Assembly (NCBI GenBank): GCA_020080175.1
Contig: JAGHQL010000138.1
Span: 1-64,000 of the forward strand
Source of the DNA: Glutinoglossum americanum
Lineage: Eukaryota; Ascomycota; Geoglossomycetes; Geoglossales; Geoglossaceae
Direction: 5' to 3'
DNA: 64,000 nucleotides
Shown here: positions 10,740 to 23,925 of the stretch, piece after piece
How positions within the stretch are numbered: the stretch's first letter is position 1
Layout of the letters: each line of letters begins with the position of its first letter
The notes under the pieces: model-generated
Told to the model about the DNA's origin: nothing
Seen by the model: only the letters and a program-made list of their open reading frames with translations
Database searches by the model: none
Translations under genes and position numbers: made by a program

Positions 10740-11630
10740 TTATCCCAACTTCTCCAACAACCTCCGCCGCCGTCTCTCAACCAACTCCTCCTGCACCTCT
10801 TCCGCAGTAGGAACCCTCCACCGATCCCCATCCCCCACATCCCCCGGCAATGGCTCCCACCCGGGCGGCGCCATCCCTTTCGAACTCTTCGCCAAGTTCC
10901 CAAACGCCTCCTCCTCCTTCCCCCTCTCGTACTCCAGCAGCGTGCCGTCCTCCTCGTCGAGGTTGTACCCGTAGTACGAGGCGTCGACCTGTTTCCGGAG
11001 GTCGCTGCGGCTCTCCAGGGGCTTGTCGGGTGGCGCTTTGGGCTTGGCCGATTCGAATAGCTCTTTTACGCCGGGGAGTTCGCGGGCTCGGCCGAAGTAT
11101 CTGAAGGCGCGCAAGAGGGGGGGGTTAGCGTTGGTTCCCTTAGGGGGTGGGGTGCGTGTGCTGTGTATCAAAAAGGTCCTCTCACCGATAACCCTTGCCC
11201 CCGCCAGGAATTTCCCTCCCCTCCTCATCATACACTTTCCCCCCGCCTCTCATGTAATTCGGGCCGCCTAGGTTCCGGATCTGCACCTCCCACATGTGTT
11301 TCTCTCGCATCGCTTTATTGATCTCGTCGTTCAGGTCGCGGATCTGGTAGTCGCTGAGGCTCGGGTCCTGGATCTTGGATACCTTGCGGGATACCTCCTT
11401 GAGGACTTGGCCGCGCCATTTCTCGCAGAGCGGGATCGAGTTCACTTCGGTGATGACTTTGGGTCGGCGGGTTCGGCCGGCGTCGATGATGCCTAGGTCT
11501 GCGGCTTGCTGGGCCCGGAAGCGGAAGAGCATAGACTGGGCTTTTTCCGAATTGCGTGCCTGATTGGGAGGGTTGAGTTAGTCTTAGTCTTTGCGGAAGA
11601 GTGTACGGTATGGTGATTGGGACAGACCAT
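10740..11630 (-). CDS. ISY1: Pre-mRNA splicing factor ISY1
   Basis: Spliceosome NineTeen-complex-associated factor, 245 residues. Exons 11630-11628, 11559-11186 and 11100-10740. The coding part of the first exon is the ATG alone; the intron (68 bp, donor GTCTGT, branch ACTAAC, acceptor CAG) is followed by ARNSEKAQSMLFRFRAQQAA, the conserved Isy1 N-terminus. That match is why this start was chosen. Further family blocks are EKWRGQVLKEVSRKVSKIQD, SLSDYQIRDLNDEINKAMRE and MWEVQIRNLGGPNYMRGGGK. The second intron (85 bp) joins KGYR to YFGRARELPGVKELFE. The C-terminal half is charged and ends in Arg/Leu-rich RRRRRLLEKLG. Yeast Isy1 works at the catalytic core of the spliceosome. The gene shares a 307-bp divergent promoter with CSN6. 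Confidence 0.92.
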
Positions 11631-11937
11631 TTTGGAGGTGAGGGGATTGCCTAGGTAATATTGGAATCTGGCGCAAGGTGAAGGTGTTTCAACAGTGGCA
11701 TTTTAGTCGTAGACGTTCGTTGCGCATCCGATCACGTGCGCTATTGTTCCATAGCATGGATTTTAATGCTGCTTTTATTTATACTGCCAAATTTTGGTTG
11801 CACGTGACAGACAGCTCCATCGGGCATGTCAACACCACACTGGTGAAGAATAAGAATATTATTGTTCCTTCATATGTAAGTGGATTTCAGCCTTCTCCCA
11901 AAACCCCCGTAACCGCCTCTCTGCCAAGAAACCGAAA
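11631..11937. promoter_or_regulatory. Divergent promoter, ISY1 / CSN6
   Basis: 307 bp between the ATG of ISY1 (minus) and the ATG of CSN6 (plus). No frame of interest. The 5' UTR of ISY1 must end immediately before its one-codon coding exon. Confidence 0.5.
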
Positions 11938-13478
11938 ATGTCTCTCCCAAAACCTACAAATCCACTCATCAGCGCTCACAAATCGTCCGACTCGGGCCTC
12001 CAAATCCTCTTGCACCCTCTGGTGCTCCTCAATATCTCGGACTATACTACACGGCATACCCTGCGGGAGCAGGAAGGTCCAATCGTTGGCGCGCTCCTAG
12101 GCCAACAGAATGGACGGGATATAAGCTTGGAACACGCCTTTGAATGCAAGGTTATTGTCAAGGATGGCGAAATCATTCTCCATGAAGCTTGGCTCGAGGA
12201 GCGATTACAGCAGCGTAGGTGACTCTTAGTCATTGCAGGACATCCACTGGCCCTAATGAGACATAAAATGTATTACTGATTTACTAATAGACTTCATTTG
12301 TTTCATTAGTCAAGGATGTCCACAAAGCGCCTGCTCTCGACCTTGTAGGCTGGTATACGCATACTCCACCGTCTGGCCCGCAGCCCCACCACCTCCCCAT
12401 CCACCGCCAGCTCCTCGAAAACAACGAATCTGCCGTTCTCCTAGCCTTTCATCCCTCACTCGTTGCGACAAGCTCCGCCACGGCTGGGAAACTACCTTTA
12501 ACTATATACGAGAGTGTATACGAGGCCGAGACCTCTGAGAGCGGGGGAAAACCTGTCGATGCAGAAACTACCGATACGGATCTGAAGCTTAGATTTAAGG
12601 AGTTGCCATATTCGATCGAGACTCATCAAATGGAAATGATCGGTATGGACTTTATTGCTAAGGGCGGCGGGAATGCGACGGCTGTTAAAAGCACTACTAA
12701 AGAGAAAGTGGGGTCCGAGTCTGTGACTGAGAAGGGCAAAGGCACGGCGACTCGGAAAGGGAAGGAAAAGGCTACTGAATACGAGCTCACAGAGGAGGCC
12801 GCTACGAATGGAAAAACCAGGGAGGACGACAACAATGTTTTGGGTCCTGAGGATGAAGACCGTACGCTATATCCTATATCACATCGCCATTACCCAACTT
12901 CCCCAGATACTAACCCGCACACAGTCGTCGCCTCCCTGACCGCAAAAGCTAACGCGATCAAAATGCTCCACTCCCGAATCCGCCTCCTAAACACCTACCT
13001 TTCCTCCCTCCCCCCTTCCCACCTCACCGACACAGGCATAGACCCCACCATACGGACCACCGAAGTAAACCACACAATCCTCCGCTCCATCCAAGCCCTT
13101 ACAAACCGTCTCCCACTTATCATCCCCGCCGACAGAGCCGCGTTCGAGAAAGAGATGTTGGCCGAGGAGAACGATGTCTCACTTGTCGCGCTCTTAGGGA
13201 GTTTGACTAGGAGCGTAAGGGACATCAGGGAGGTTGGGAGGAAGTTTAGCGTATGCCCCCGTCCTCGTCCCCTTATTAACCCTCACGAACTCACCCTTGC
13301 CTTTCCGATCCTACAGGTCATCGACTCCCAGCGCGGATCCGCAGGCCGAGGTAGTGGAGGATTAGCCGCAGATCTATTCCCAAGTTTTGGCCACGGGGGA
13401 GGCGTGATTACAAGCCCGACCGGTGAATCTGGGGGCGGTCCGAGAGCGAGGATGTTTTTAGGGGGCGGGGGCACGTAA
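11938..13478 (+). CDS. CSN6: COP9 signalosome subunit 6 (MPN-domain protein)
   Basis: 438 residues. Exons 11938-12214, 12310-12861, 12925-13250 and 13317-13478. The MPN domain begins LQILLHPLVLLNISDYTTRH, then EGPIVGALLGQQNGRDISLEHAFEC, then LDLVGWYTHTPPSGPQPHHL. The JAMM metal-binding residues are not in place, as expected for the non-catalytic CSN6. The C-terminal helical part includes ASLTAKANAIKMLHSRIRLL and NHTILRSIQALTNRLPL. Between them lies a Lys/Glu/Thr-rich insert of about 60 residues, probably disordered. CSN deneddylates cullins. Introns 2 (63 nt) and 3 (66 nt) are multiples of three without stops, so unspliced message also reads through. I chose splicing because ED|LVASLTAK and KFS|VIDSQRG restore the family pattern. 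CSN6 is lost in many yeasts, which supports a filamentous ascomycete. Confidence 0.9.
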
Positions 13479-14016
13479 CAAATAATAATAATACGCCCTA
13501 TATGCTAGCGAGGTTTTTAGGTGATTTTTAAACCAAAGAAAGGAAAACAAAAACGAAAAACTCTATTCTAATAGATCGATTGATTGCGTTTTTGCGGCGG
13601 GGGGGCGATGGTGATTTTTTTTATATGGAGTTTTTTCCCGTCGGCGCCGGGGAAGGGGTCTGGATTGCCTGTTACTAGAGAAAGGCGTTTATACATAGGA
13701 GGGTAATTCCTATACCCCGTGCTTCGAGGGTAAAACCAAAAAAGGGAGTTCTAGTGATTAGAGAGATATATACGGAACTCACGGGCTAAGGGGAGGTCGA
13801 TCACCGAAAGGAAAGAGCACTTCCCAATAGAACGATTTCAAAATTTTTGAGTAATCCCCCGCACCCCAGTTCCACTTCATTGAAATCTAACCAACGCCCA
13901 AGGATAAAAGGAAAAGAAACCCCTCCCTTCTCCCTAGCACCCGCTGGACCACGGGGAATCCCCACATATCAAGCAGGGAGCAAGGACGGACCTGCTATTC
14001 ACCTAGCATCTAGCTA
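13479..14016. other. Convergent 3' region, CSN6 / Ku70
   Basis: 538 bp between two stop codons. It contains a G/T-rich run and short A-rich tracts suited to 3' ends, with no coding signal. Confidence 0.5.
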
Positions 14017-16416
14017 TCACGACTTCGACTCGAAGTACTCATCGACCCTCTCGACGAGATCAAGTTTCTTCCCACTAATAGTTAAATTCTTAGACTCCAT
14101 CCAGTTTTTCAGCGCTGGGACTGTGAGCTGTTGGATAATGTAAGTGGTTTGAATGTGGGCACACATATTGCGCATGTATGCGGAAGTGGACAATAAACTA
14201 ACCTTGTCAACGGTGTTCTTCTTCCAATGCGTTCGCATAGCCTCGTCATCTAGGAGTGGTGGTGGTCTTGACGAGGAACTACTACCCGCTAGAACGGCGC
14301 CTGAGGGTGTTTTTGCCTTTTTGTTGGGAAGAGAGCCGTTGTCGTCCTAAATATTCGCGCACAATGATTCTAGTAAGTTGACGGCAGATGGTGTCCAGGA
14401 AATTCGTTAAGAAGAGTGAACTCACGTTGGCGGCTCTCTTCGCACCAGTGCCGTTTTGTTTCTGCCACGCGTGGAACTGTTGCTCTAGCTCTCGACCCCA
14501 TTCGAGAACGTATTCGCCCGCCCGCTGGTATTCCAGAAAGGGGGTTAAAAGACAACTCTTCATTCCAAGTGCTTGTGTATGGGCGGTTGGTGACTCACTT
14601 TGTGAATTTGCTTGTGCTTGGGGATGGTTTTATCCTCCGGTTGCTCGGGCAGGTCTTCTTCGAGAGCCATGGCCTGGAGTATGCGATAATGCCATTGGAG
14701 GGCTTGGGCCCTGTTAGCAAAAACGGGGGGAGCAACCTTAGGCTCTGCCGGATACGCACCAGGATTTGGATATCTTTCTGGGTTATATTGCCCCTTTGGT
14801 AGCTGTAATTGCTGCACTACTGTCCTCATCATATCGATTAGTGAATCCGGCGATGTCACCACCGCCGTCTCCGGATTTCGGCGGATATCATCTGCGTATG
14901 GTAGCGGAATGAGCCACATCCCCGGCGGCAGAACTTGCTCACCATGTTCCCCTAGCCTTTCAGCTCCCGGGATCATGGCAGCTATCACCGGCGCTGCGTT
15001 CTTCCTTGCAATAAACCATACTATTCCCATTTTCCCGTCCTTCAGTAGTTTCTGATGAAGAGCGGAGAAAACTCGTGTGGAGCCGATGACATCCTCTTCT
15101 GAAGGATAAATGAATGTTGATTGCTTCAAAGATGCCCAAATGGGTAGCATGGAGAGGGGCTTGAAACCGACGATTCGAATGACTGGGTCGCCGAGATTCC
15201 GCAAATCTTTAATCTCCTCTGGGGTAAACGTTACCTGTTCGCCACCGAATTTGTATGCCTTTTTGATCTCAGGTTTCTCGATAGGTCGAGCCGTGTCCTC
15301 TGCTATTTGCGTAGTAGAACCTTTAACTATCTGCGCCTTTTCTCCATTGAGCCAGACATAGCAGCTTCTAGCTGGCTCCTGGCGTTTGAAGAGAATGTAC
15401 CCCTTTACGGATATTTTGAACCCAGGTCCAATTTCCAGCGGCAGGTTAGCAAAAAGCGCCCGCCTTGCTACTGACTTCGAGTTAATTGATGACAAAAGCG
15501 AATTCAAGAGGGATATTCCATTTCCAGTTGAAGCTGCTGCGGCTACTGCAGTGGATGCCGGCGCATCTAGGTCTATGAGCGAGGAGCGGTAGATGATGTC
15601 CTGCAGTTGTTAACTCTGATGTTTACTACCCTAGGGTCGCAACTTGGGCAAATGGAGCGACTAGTACATACATCATAGAACTTGGTTCTATCGAAGTTCC
15701 TTTCAGGCCTTGAAATAGGAAACAGCTCAATCGTCACCCCTAGATCATACAAATCCTTTGCTCTAACCACGGATGCAGATCTTAAAGCCTTATCCTGGGC
15801 ATGGGGGTTATCATTATCTGTGATAATAAATAGACGTCGCGACGTGAAATTTGGCGCTTTTATGGTGAATATCTGATTCGCCCAAAAAAGCACATTTGCC
15901 ATGGACACCGATTCTTTTGATGGCACCATAAGCTTCTTAAATTCGCCCTTGTCTTCAGCAAGAGACTTCAGGCGTTTCACATCTTCAGCTGCGGGAATAT
16001 TCAACTCCGTTAGGAGGTAGCAATGTGGATATGCCAGTCCCCGTTTGCCGCTATCTTCTTCCCCACCCTCAAATTTGCTCTTCTCAGTCCCAAAAAGCAG
16101 TATTCCTAGCATATCATTTGGGTTGGATATAATCCGCTGTTGCATCAGGTGGTACGCGCATTTTAATGCGGCTAGGGTTGGCGAATCCTGGTCTCCTTTC
16201 TTGGAGCTTGAAGGCGATGGGGGAACGGTGAGCATGGAAGGGCTGACGTCGATGGCAAAGAGGATAGCATCTTTCGTAGTTTTGTAGCCCTGAAAATACA
16301 GTAAGTCCTCTGGTAAATAGCCTAGAAGTTTAGGATTCCAAACTGACAGTCTCATCAACTTCGTCCTCATCTTCCTCTTCATTCTCGCCATAATTCCGTC
16401 TATCAGGCTCCGCCAT
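14017..16416 (-). CDS. KU70: ATP-dependent DNA helicase II subunit 1 (Ku70)
   Basis: DNA end-binding subunit of the Ku heterodimer in non-homologous end joining and telomere upkeep, 680 residues. Exons 16416-16348, 16289-15672, 15600-14599, 14524-14426, 14346-14203 and 14127-14017. A short acidic N-terminus ends DEVDET and joins to [20 protein letters not shown], the start of the vWA domain. The beta-barrel core begins near [18 protein letters not shown] and includes [16 protein letters not shown] and [20 protein letters not shown]. The helical C-terminal arm has [13 protein letters not shown]. The last two exons give an NKKAK nuclear-type basic patch and a SAP domain, [20 protein letters not shown]. 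All phases agree and the length is typical. The gene is divergent from ferrochelatase (296 bp). Confidence 0.95.
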
Positions 16417-16712
16417 CACTTGATACTGGAGGGGTTTAATTAACCTAGTTCTAGCATGCTCAGTAGTACAGATATTGATCTCACCTAGTTGACTATATGC
16501 GGGAGTTGGCCTCGGAAGAAATACGCGTTAAACATCGCGCGTCATTGGAAGTTTTATCTCGTGCTCACGTGACTTTAATATTTACCCCCAGATTATCTCA
16601 TCGAAACATCGAAATTTCCGGGGTGCTTGTACACTACGTTTGCTTCGCAACTTTCTCAAGGTAAGGCTCACAACGTGAACTATACTCTCACCTCAAGTCT
16701 CAGGGAGCGGTA
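16417..16712. promoter_or_regulatory. Divergent promoter, Ku70 / ferrochelatase
   Basis: 296 bp between start codons. It includes CACGTGAC near 16566, an E-box-like CACGTG core, and short AT-rich stretches. No coding signal. Confidence 0.45.
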
Positions 16713-18069
<1,357 letters not shown>

Positions 18070-18624
18070 GAACCGAGAGTTTGTAAATGTATAGATAAAG
18101 TAGCGATGTATGCGCTATGTAGAATAATGAGATAATATTGTCTTAATCGCCCTTCCCACCGAACAGATGACCAAGCTGGCGACCCTGAATATTTTGGTAT
18201 CTCCGCGCTATGATAGCATATACCTATGTTGGCACGATATTGTACGTACGCTTAGTAGAGGCGCCTATTAAAAGGCGCGGAGAGGCGAAATGAAGGTGGA
18301 GTCGGGGGACGGCGGCATCGTACCCCGACCATGCATTAAGTCATGGCGGCGTCTCGTTTGTGGAAGGGACAGTTGATAAAATAAGCATTAGAAATCCGAC
18401 TCTGCTCTGCATTACCAGAGTTAATCGCCCTGCCTCTCAGGACTGAACCAGAAGGACAGCAGCTTCAATTTCATATCGTTTGCTGGCTGTCGCATTTCTA
18501 GTGGACTGACTGACTGGAGATATTTTGGATCTCCTAATATCAGGCGACAACGCGTTTACTTATTATACCGACTCAGAATATCGAGAGGCGCTGTTGCGCG
18601 AACTTGGCCCATTAGTCCCGGGCA
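18070..18624. other. Intergenic, ferrochelatase / MFS transporter
   Basis: 555 bp with no coding region supported. It holds the 3' end of ferrochelatase and the promoter of the transporter. Confidence 0.5.
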
Positions 18625-20485
18625 ATGGATAGCGAATTCCCTTTTATCGCAGACGCAGACTTTGACGTGAGGCTGCGCAACGGCTCGCGAAAGCCGTACC
18701 GGCATGAAGATGTCGCTGGGACAACAGCATCGGGGCCGGGCATAATTAAGGGCCAACCTGCTGCCATAGAAGAGCAAACGTCACTCTTGGGACCTGAGAG
18801 GAGCGAAGACTCTCTTGCTGACGACGAGGGGAGTGAGGATGAGTCTGGGAGAGCCCCAGTTAGTAGGGAACTTTCAGAGTTGATATGGTGGAGGAAACCG
18901 TCTGTTAGAATGGGACAAGTCTTGAATTGAAAAGGCTCATAGTGCTAACGCTTCCTCCTAGGTATACTGGCTGCTCCCCCCATTCATGATCTATACTCTC
19001 GCATTTGGCGCCATTATCGTTCCGAAATTGAATCTCATACTTGCTCTAATTTGCCGCCAATACTTTGCGGATAGAAGATTACAAGATCCGTCATTTGTAG
19101 TTTTACCTATCACCTTTGGAGAAGATAATCCGCAATGTCAGATACCCGAAGTGCAGGCTCTTGTGTCGCGTTTTACGCTATACGGGAACCTAATAACTGG
19201 CATTCTCTCTGCAATCGTGAGCCCAAGGTTGGGATCTTTGTCAGATCGGTACGGCCGCAAAAAGGTCATTGCTACATCCATGTTGGGTATGATGATCGCA
19301 GAGGCCATCACGATTGTAACTGCAACCTGGGCTGATTTGTTTTCTGTTAATTGGCTACTTCTCGGCTTCCTCTTCGATGGTATTTTTGGGTCCTTTACCG
19401 CCGTAATGGCCATAACACACTCATATGCGACCGATTGCACAACACCGGCAAACAGGAACGTCGTGTTTGGCTATTTTCATGGCTGTCTATTTACCGGTAT
19501 TGCTCTAGGCCCCATTATAGGGGGTTATATCGTCAGAATTACGGGTCAGATCCTGAGTATCTTCTATCTTGCACTTGGGGCTCACCTACTCTCTGCGACT
19601 TTCCTCCTCCTTGTGATACCCGAGTCTTTATCGAGGGAGCGGCAGCGCTCCGCGAGAGAGCGACATCGGATCGAGGAAGAGTCAAGTAGGGCTCTGCCCG
19701 GCCAGACTTGGGTTGGTACGCTGAAAAGCGCAAATATACTTGCTCCTTTGGACATCCTCTATCCTACCGGTGAAGGCTCAAGCCGTGCGCTACGATTGAA
19801 CCTTATTCTCCTCTCAGCTGTCGACTCGATCATGTTTGGGGTGGCTATGGGTTCGGTGACTGTCGTGGTCATTTACTCGGAACTCATGTTCGGTTGGGGA
19901 AATCTCGAGACGAGCATTTTCCTCTCAACTGTCAATATCTGCCGAGTCTTAAATCTCCTTATAGTACTCCCCCTCGTCACCCTAATAATCCGCGGCCGTC
20001 GTCCCGATCGTAGTAGCATGACGAGGAGATCGGGTATGGACATACTGGATATAAATATCATCCGCATAGCCGTTCTGTTTGACCTGTTGGGCTACTTAGG
20101 CTATTCTGTTGTCCGAACCGGGACACTATTTACACTATCTGGCGCAATAGCATCTATTGGAGGAATGGGATCTCCAACACTTCAATCAGCATTAACGAAA
20201 CACGTACCACATGACAGGACAGGCCAACTTCTCGGCGCAACGGGACTGCTGCACGCACTCGCAAGGGTTGTTGCGCCAACGGTCTTCAACCTAATTTATA
20301 GTCTTACGGTTGGGAAGTTTACACAAACCGTATTTGTCTGTCTAGCATCGACTTTCGGGGTTGCTCTTGTGTGTTCGTGGTTTATCAAACCACACAGTAA
20401 GTGTCCTTTTTGCCGTCGCTTCACCGTAGCCCAATTTCTTGAGAATGATGATCTGGTTGTGGGGCTCGCCACTGACGAGATGTAG
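18625..20485 (+). CDS. Major facilitator superfamily transporter (TetA/HIAT1-like)
   Basis: 605 residues. Exons 18625-18918 and 18962-20485, with a short 43-bp intron (GTCTTG..CCTAG). A hydrophilic acidic N-terminus of about 100 residues precedes VYWLLPPFMIYTLAFGAIIV, the first membrane segment. The MFS signature GSLSDRYGRKKV lies between helices 2 and 3. About 12 hydrophobic segments follow, with a central basic loop (RERQRSARERHRIEEESSR). The C-terminus is short, with CPFCRRF. The pattern is that of fungal TCR/Tet-type MFS proteins related to the tetracycline exporter family. Substrate and membrane are unknown. The intron sits exactly at the border of the cytosolic tail and the first helix. 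The donor GTCTTG is weak but phase and hydrophobicity support it. Confidence 0.85.
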
Positions 20486-21075
20486 TCTATCTCCACGATC
20501 CTGCTGTCCAGAGAGATCGATATGCGGCCTCAGATGCTGCTAGCGAGGCTGATGCTCTGATATAGCGTATATATAAGATATCGGTCTTGCTGAAGTTTGC
20601 TCCAGTCGCATGCGACGCCAGAGTGTTTGCCATTATTATCACCCATTGGAGCGGGCCAGCCACCATTCTCACTGCGTCTATCGTGTCGCTTATTGGGAAA
20701 CTCGTAGGTTTGGCTATGCATGGGTGGGTTGGAGAGACCGATAGGGCCCTGATTTGCCAATGAATTGTGCATACATCAGCTGTGGGGGACGGGTTGGCGT
20801 TTCTGCATTCCTTTTTCGGCGCCGGGTTTCGTTATAGACACGCATATTAGAGTGGCAGTAGCCATTATGTTACGAAAGTAGGGCACTAGAAAATCCCTTG
20901 CTGGAGGGGGCATATTCTTGTATGTACATGTACTTGTTCGGCGTATCTTTTAACATCGATTACCAATTAAGGACTAGCGCGTTGTCACATGACAGGTACC
21001 GCTAACATCACTCGGCATATGTCTCCACGCCATCCTCGACGACATATCCCAAGCTATCTATTCCCTTGAATCCCA
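20486..21075. other. Intergenic, MFS transporter / PPR gene
   Basis: 590 bp with no supported gene. Several short frames have no family resemblance. Confidence 0.5.
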
Positions 21076-23925
21076 ATGCCTGCACCCTTGATGGTACCGT
21101 CTAAGGATGCTCTACGATTACTCCGTCAAATCGCATTCGCTAGCTCTGCTGGCGTGGCCTTTGCTAGCTTTTCTGGTGTGGCCCTCTTAGTCGAGATCCG
21201 TCGCCGTCAAATATGCGCTGTGGAAGAACGTCTTGATAACGCAAAGAAAATACGCTCATGCCGAAAATACCATTCAATAGCTGTAGTACAGGATGGGGAT
21301 CAGTTATTCTCCCCGGAATATGAGACAGATAGGGTGATTGACCTAAGGTGGAGTGAGGAGCCGGCGACAACGCAAATACCACACTCACCGCTGCAGCGAA
21401 GGAAAACAAATTTGAGGAACGAGGAGGATTCCCGGGATGCGCACTTGCTCGTACCGGAAGGGAAGCTGTTTTCGGGGGCGGCGGCGGCGAAATTTATCCC
21501 TCACCGAGGGGCACAATCGAGAACTCAAGCGCATGAGCGAGTGTCAACATTAGTCACTGCATTCCAGGATGCCGTGATCTACCAAGTTGACAAATCGCTC
21601 GCATTGGGAAACATCAAGGAGGCTGTAGGAAAGTTTTTCGCCGCCTTTTATCATAATAGGTATGCCGATGCGAGGATATCAGATACAGCTCGACGACTAT
21701 CGGCTGCTTGCAAAGAGACAAATAACTTGGTGTTGGCCAACAAAGTCAACCAGAAGTTGGCAGAACTTGGCTTGATCTCTCGGCTACGTAGGGGTAATAA
21801 TCGCCTAGAAGAGGGTATCGAGAAGCTGCTTGCGGAGTCTAGAATTGAGGAGGCTGTGGCCACTTTCCTAGCTAGAACCCGAGGGAAGAACATCACCATT
21901 GACGAGGGAGCTATGAAGGCTATAGATTCACTTCACCTGGCCACGCTTCGCGCGAAGCAATGGAGTTTGACGAACGCGATCTTTTGGCGTTTATATTCAT
22001 TGGGATACAAGGACTTTCTGGCCTGGTCAAGGTTATTCCAAGTATACGACGAGCGTAAGCAGTACCGGGGGGTCGTGAGCTTGTATAAACGATTTCTCGG
22101 CCATTTCGAGCCTAACCACATCGTTCTAGCTATAGTTCTGCGTGCGTTCATTGCTCAACTACGATTATCGGAAGCGGAGACTCTCTTGAGGTCAGCCTTG
22201 AAACCCCCCTGGTTGCCCTTAAGGTCGTGCTTCACAATCCTACTTGGTGGGGTCTGGCGGGTAACTAAAGATCTACAACGAACTATAGAGTTATTCGGAT
22301 GGATGGAGACCTGGTTCCCTAGATACCGACCTTCCGTGGCTCTCTTCAACACGATGATCCAAGCTTGCGTTGAGGCTGGTAGAAATGACGGCGCGGAATT
22401 CTATGTCCAGCTGATGAAGGAGATGTATGGCTTACGGCCGAATGTCAAGACACACGCACACCTTCTATTGGCCAAAGCGAAAGTTGGCGACTGGCGAGGA
22501 GTTAAGGTGATACTGCGAAAGATCCACGAGGACGGGCTCGAGCTCACTCAAAATAATGCTTCATCCTTCAACCCTTTACTGATCGAATTTTCTCGTACGA
22601 GGACGCCTAACGATATAGAAAACTTTCTCCTTTCTGCTATTGAAAACTACGGTATCATTCCAGACCTCAACACCTTTAACATCATATCCAATATATATGT
22701 ACGGGCTGGCGACCTCAAATCTCTGGCTCGCTTGGTTGAGACTATGAAGATGTTTGGACTTCAGCCTAATGCCACAACATTTAACACTGCGTTCCACGAG
22801 TTATGGAGAGAAACCAAGGTCAATCACGCGGAATTGTACCGAATGTGTTCTGAGATCCAAGGAACCGACGGAGCGCTAGTCAATGAGCGGACCAAGAACA
22901 CTATCCGCCATGCCATAGCACACGACTACCGCAAAGGACACTTACATACTACACGCTACCTAAAGGTCAAATCACTTGTCGGTCAGAAGCCGAACAGTCG
23001 CCAACAACAGGACCTTAGGTCGGTGCATTTGAGCATGGTCGCTGCCTTATCTCAGGAGCGGATGGGGAAGAAAAGAATGGCGAATAGCGTTCTGCAGCTT
23101 TACCACAACGCCAAGGCGAGTGGCATGCAAATCTCGCCCGAGATGGTCGAGACAGCTTTCCAAGCGAGCCTACTGAAAGGCGGCTCTGTAATGGGTAAGG
23201 ACCTTGTTCGGTCCGCCCGTCGAGCCGGCGTGGACAGTGACACCCTGCTTCCCGTTGTGATTTCGAATATGTCGAATAAGCCAATCGAAGTTAAGCATCT
23301 TCCAGATTTGCTTCGCCGGGTGTATCATAAACGCAGCGACCGCGGACTAGACATTAAGCACCATGTCAGCGTCGCTGCAGCTTCCCAGCTCATCCAGTCG
23401 CGTCGCTCGCACGCTGCTGTAGATCTCTTAACACGCGTTATGCAGTCTGAGTGGGGGAAAAGGAAACCGTTGGATATTGTCGGTATGTCTGTGTTACTGA
23501 AAGCCTACATGAGCTTTAAGAATGAAGAAGGGGTCAGGCAAGTTGTGGGTATCGTACTCTCACAGAGAATGCGGATCGACACACCGTTTATTAGGGTACT
23601 TGAAGAAGCAGTGGCGCTATTGGGGGGAAACAAAACCACGAGGAGAGAAGAGACGAGTGGTCATTTGGAGAAAGTCGCCAATCCTTTAAGTTCGTTGGTT
23701 AAGGACTGTATGGCCCGGAGGAAGGAACAAACTGGAGAGAGGCGGAGGAAGTGCGAGACCATCTTAAATATCTTCAGTGGAAAAACTGCCGGTGCGACTG
23801 AGTCTGTTTCCAAACAGGTGCCGCATGTTGAAGTAGAGCTTGGGATTGGCCGAAGGAAGAATGGCTCACTCATTGGGGTGGTGCATTGCCACAACGACAG
23901 AGCCACCGTGACGACCCAGAGGTAG
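21076..23925 (+). CDS. Pentatricopeptide repeat (PPR) protein, probably mitochondrial
   Basis: An intronless 949-codon gene. The N-terminus has a hydrophobic Ala/Ser/Phe stretch (residues 16-40) before VEIRRRQICAVEERLDNAKK. Helical repeats run from about residue 170 to 870. The clearest PPR units are at about 420-575: FNTMIQACVEAGRNDGAEFY, NTFNIISNIYVRAGDLKSLA and MKMFGLQPNATTFNTAFHEL, with the LxPNxxTFN spacing typical of PPR. The C-terminus is basic. Fungal PPR proteins of this size mostly bind mitochondrial transcripts for translation or stability. The specific target is unknown and a named orthologue cannot be given. Confidence 0.85.
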   Translation: MPAPLMVPSKDALRLLRQIAFASSAGVAFASFSGVALLVEIRRRQICAVEERLDNAKKIRSCRKYHSIAVVQDGDQLFSPEYETDRVIDLRWSEEPATTQIPHSPLQRRKTNLRNEEDSRDAHLLVPEGKLFSGAAAAKFIPHRGAQSRTQAHERVSTLVTAFQDAVIYQVDKSLALGNIKEAVGKFFAAFYHNRYADARISDTARRLSAACKETNNLVLANKVNQKLAELGLISRLRRGNNRLEEGIEKLLAESRIEEAVATFLARTRGKNITIDEGAMKAIDSLHLATLRAKQWSLTNAIFWRLYSLGYKDFLAWSRLFQVYDERKQYRGVVSLYKRFLGHFEPNHIVLAIVLRAFIAQLRLSEAETLLRSALKPPWLPLRSCFTILLGGVWRVTKDLQRTIELFGWMETWFPRYRPSVALFNTMIQACVEAGRNDGAEFYVQLMKEMYGLRPNVKTHAHLLLAKAKVGDWRGVKVILRKIHEDGLELTQNNASSFNPLLIEFSRTRTPNDIENFLLSAIENYGIIPDLNTFNIISNIYVRAGDLKSLARLVETMKMFGLQPNATTFNTAFHELWRETKVNHAELYRMCSEIQGTDGALVNERTKNTIRHAIAHDYRKGHLHTTRYLKVKSLVGQKPNSRQQQDLRSVHLSMVAALSQERMGKKRMANSVLQLYHNAKASGMQISPEMVETAFQASLLKGGSVMGKDLVRSARRAGVDSDTLLPVVISNMSNKPIEVKHLPDLLRRVYHKRSDRGLDIKHHVSVAAASQLIQSRRSHAAVDLLTRVMQSEWGKRKPLDIVGMSVLLKAYMSFKNEEGVRQVVGIVLSQRMRIDTPFIRVLEEAVALLGGNKTTRREETSGHLEKVANPLSSLVKDCMARRKEQTGERRRKCETILNIFSGKTAGATESVSKQVPHVEVELGIGRRKNGSLIGVVHCHNDRATVTTQR

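Noticed and set aside
10556-10903. Minus-strand frame overlapping the end of ISY1
   Set aside because: It is out of frame with the conserved ISY1 sequence and driven by G/C-rich composition.
12603-13478. CSN6 3' part as one uninterrupted exon
   Set aside because: The open frame arises because two introns are multiples of three without stops. Consensus donors, branch sites and acceptors, and the family sequence at the joins, favour splicing.
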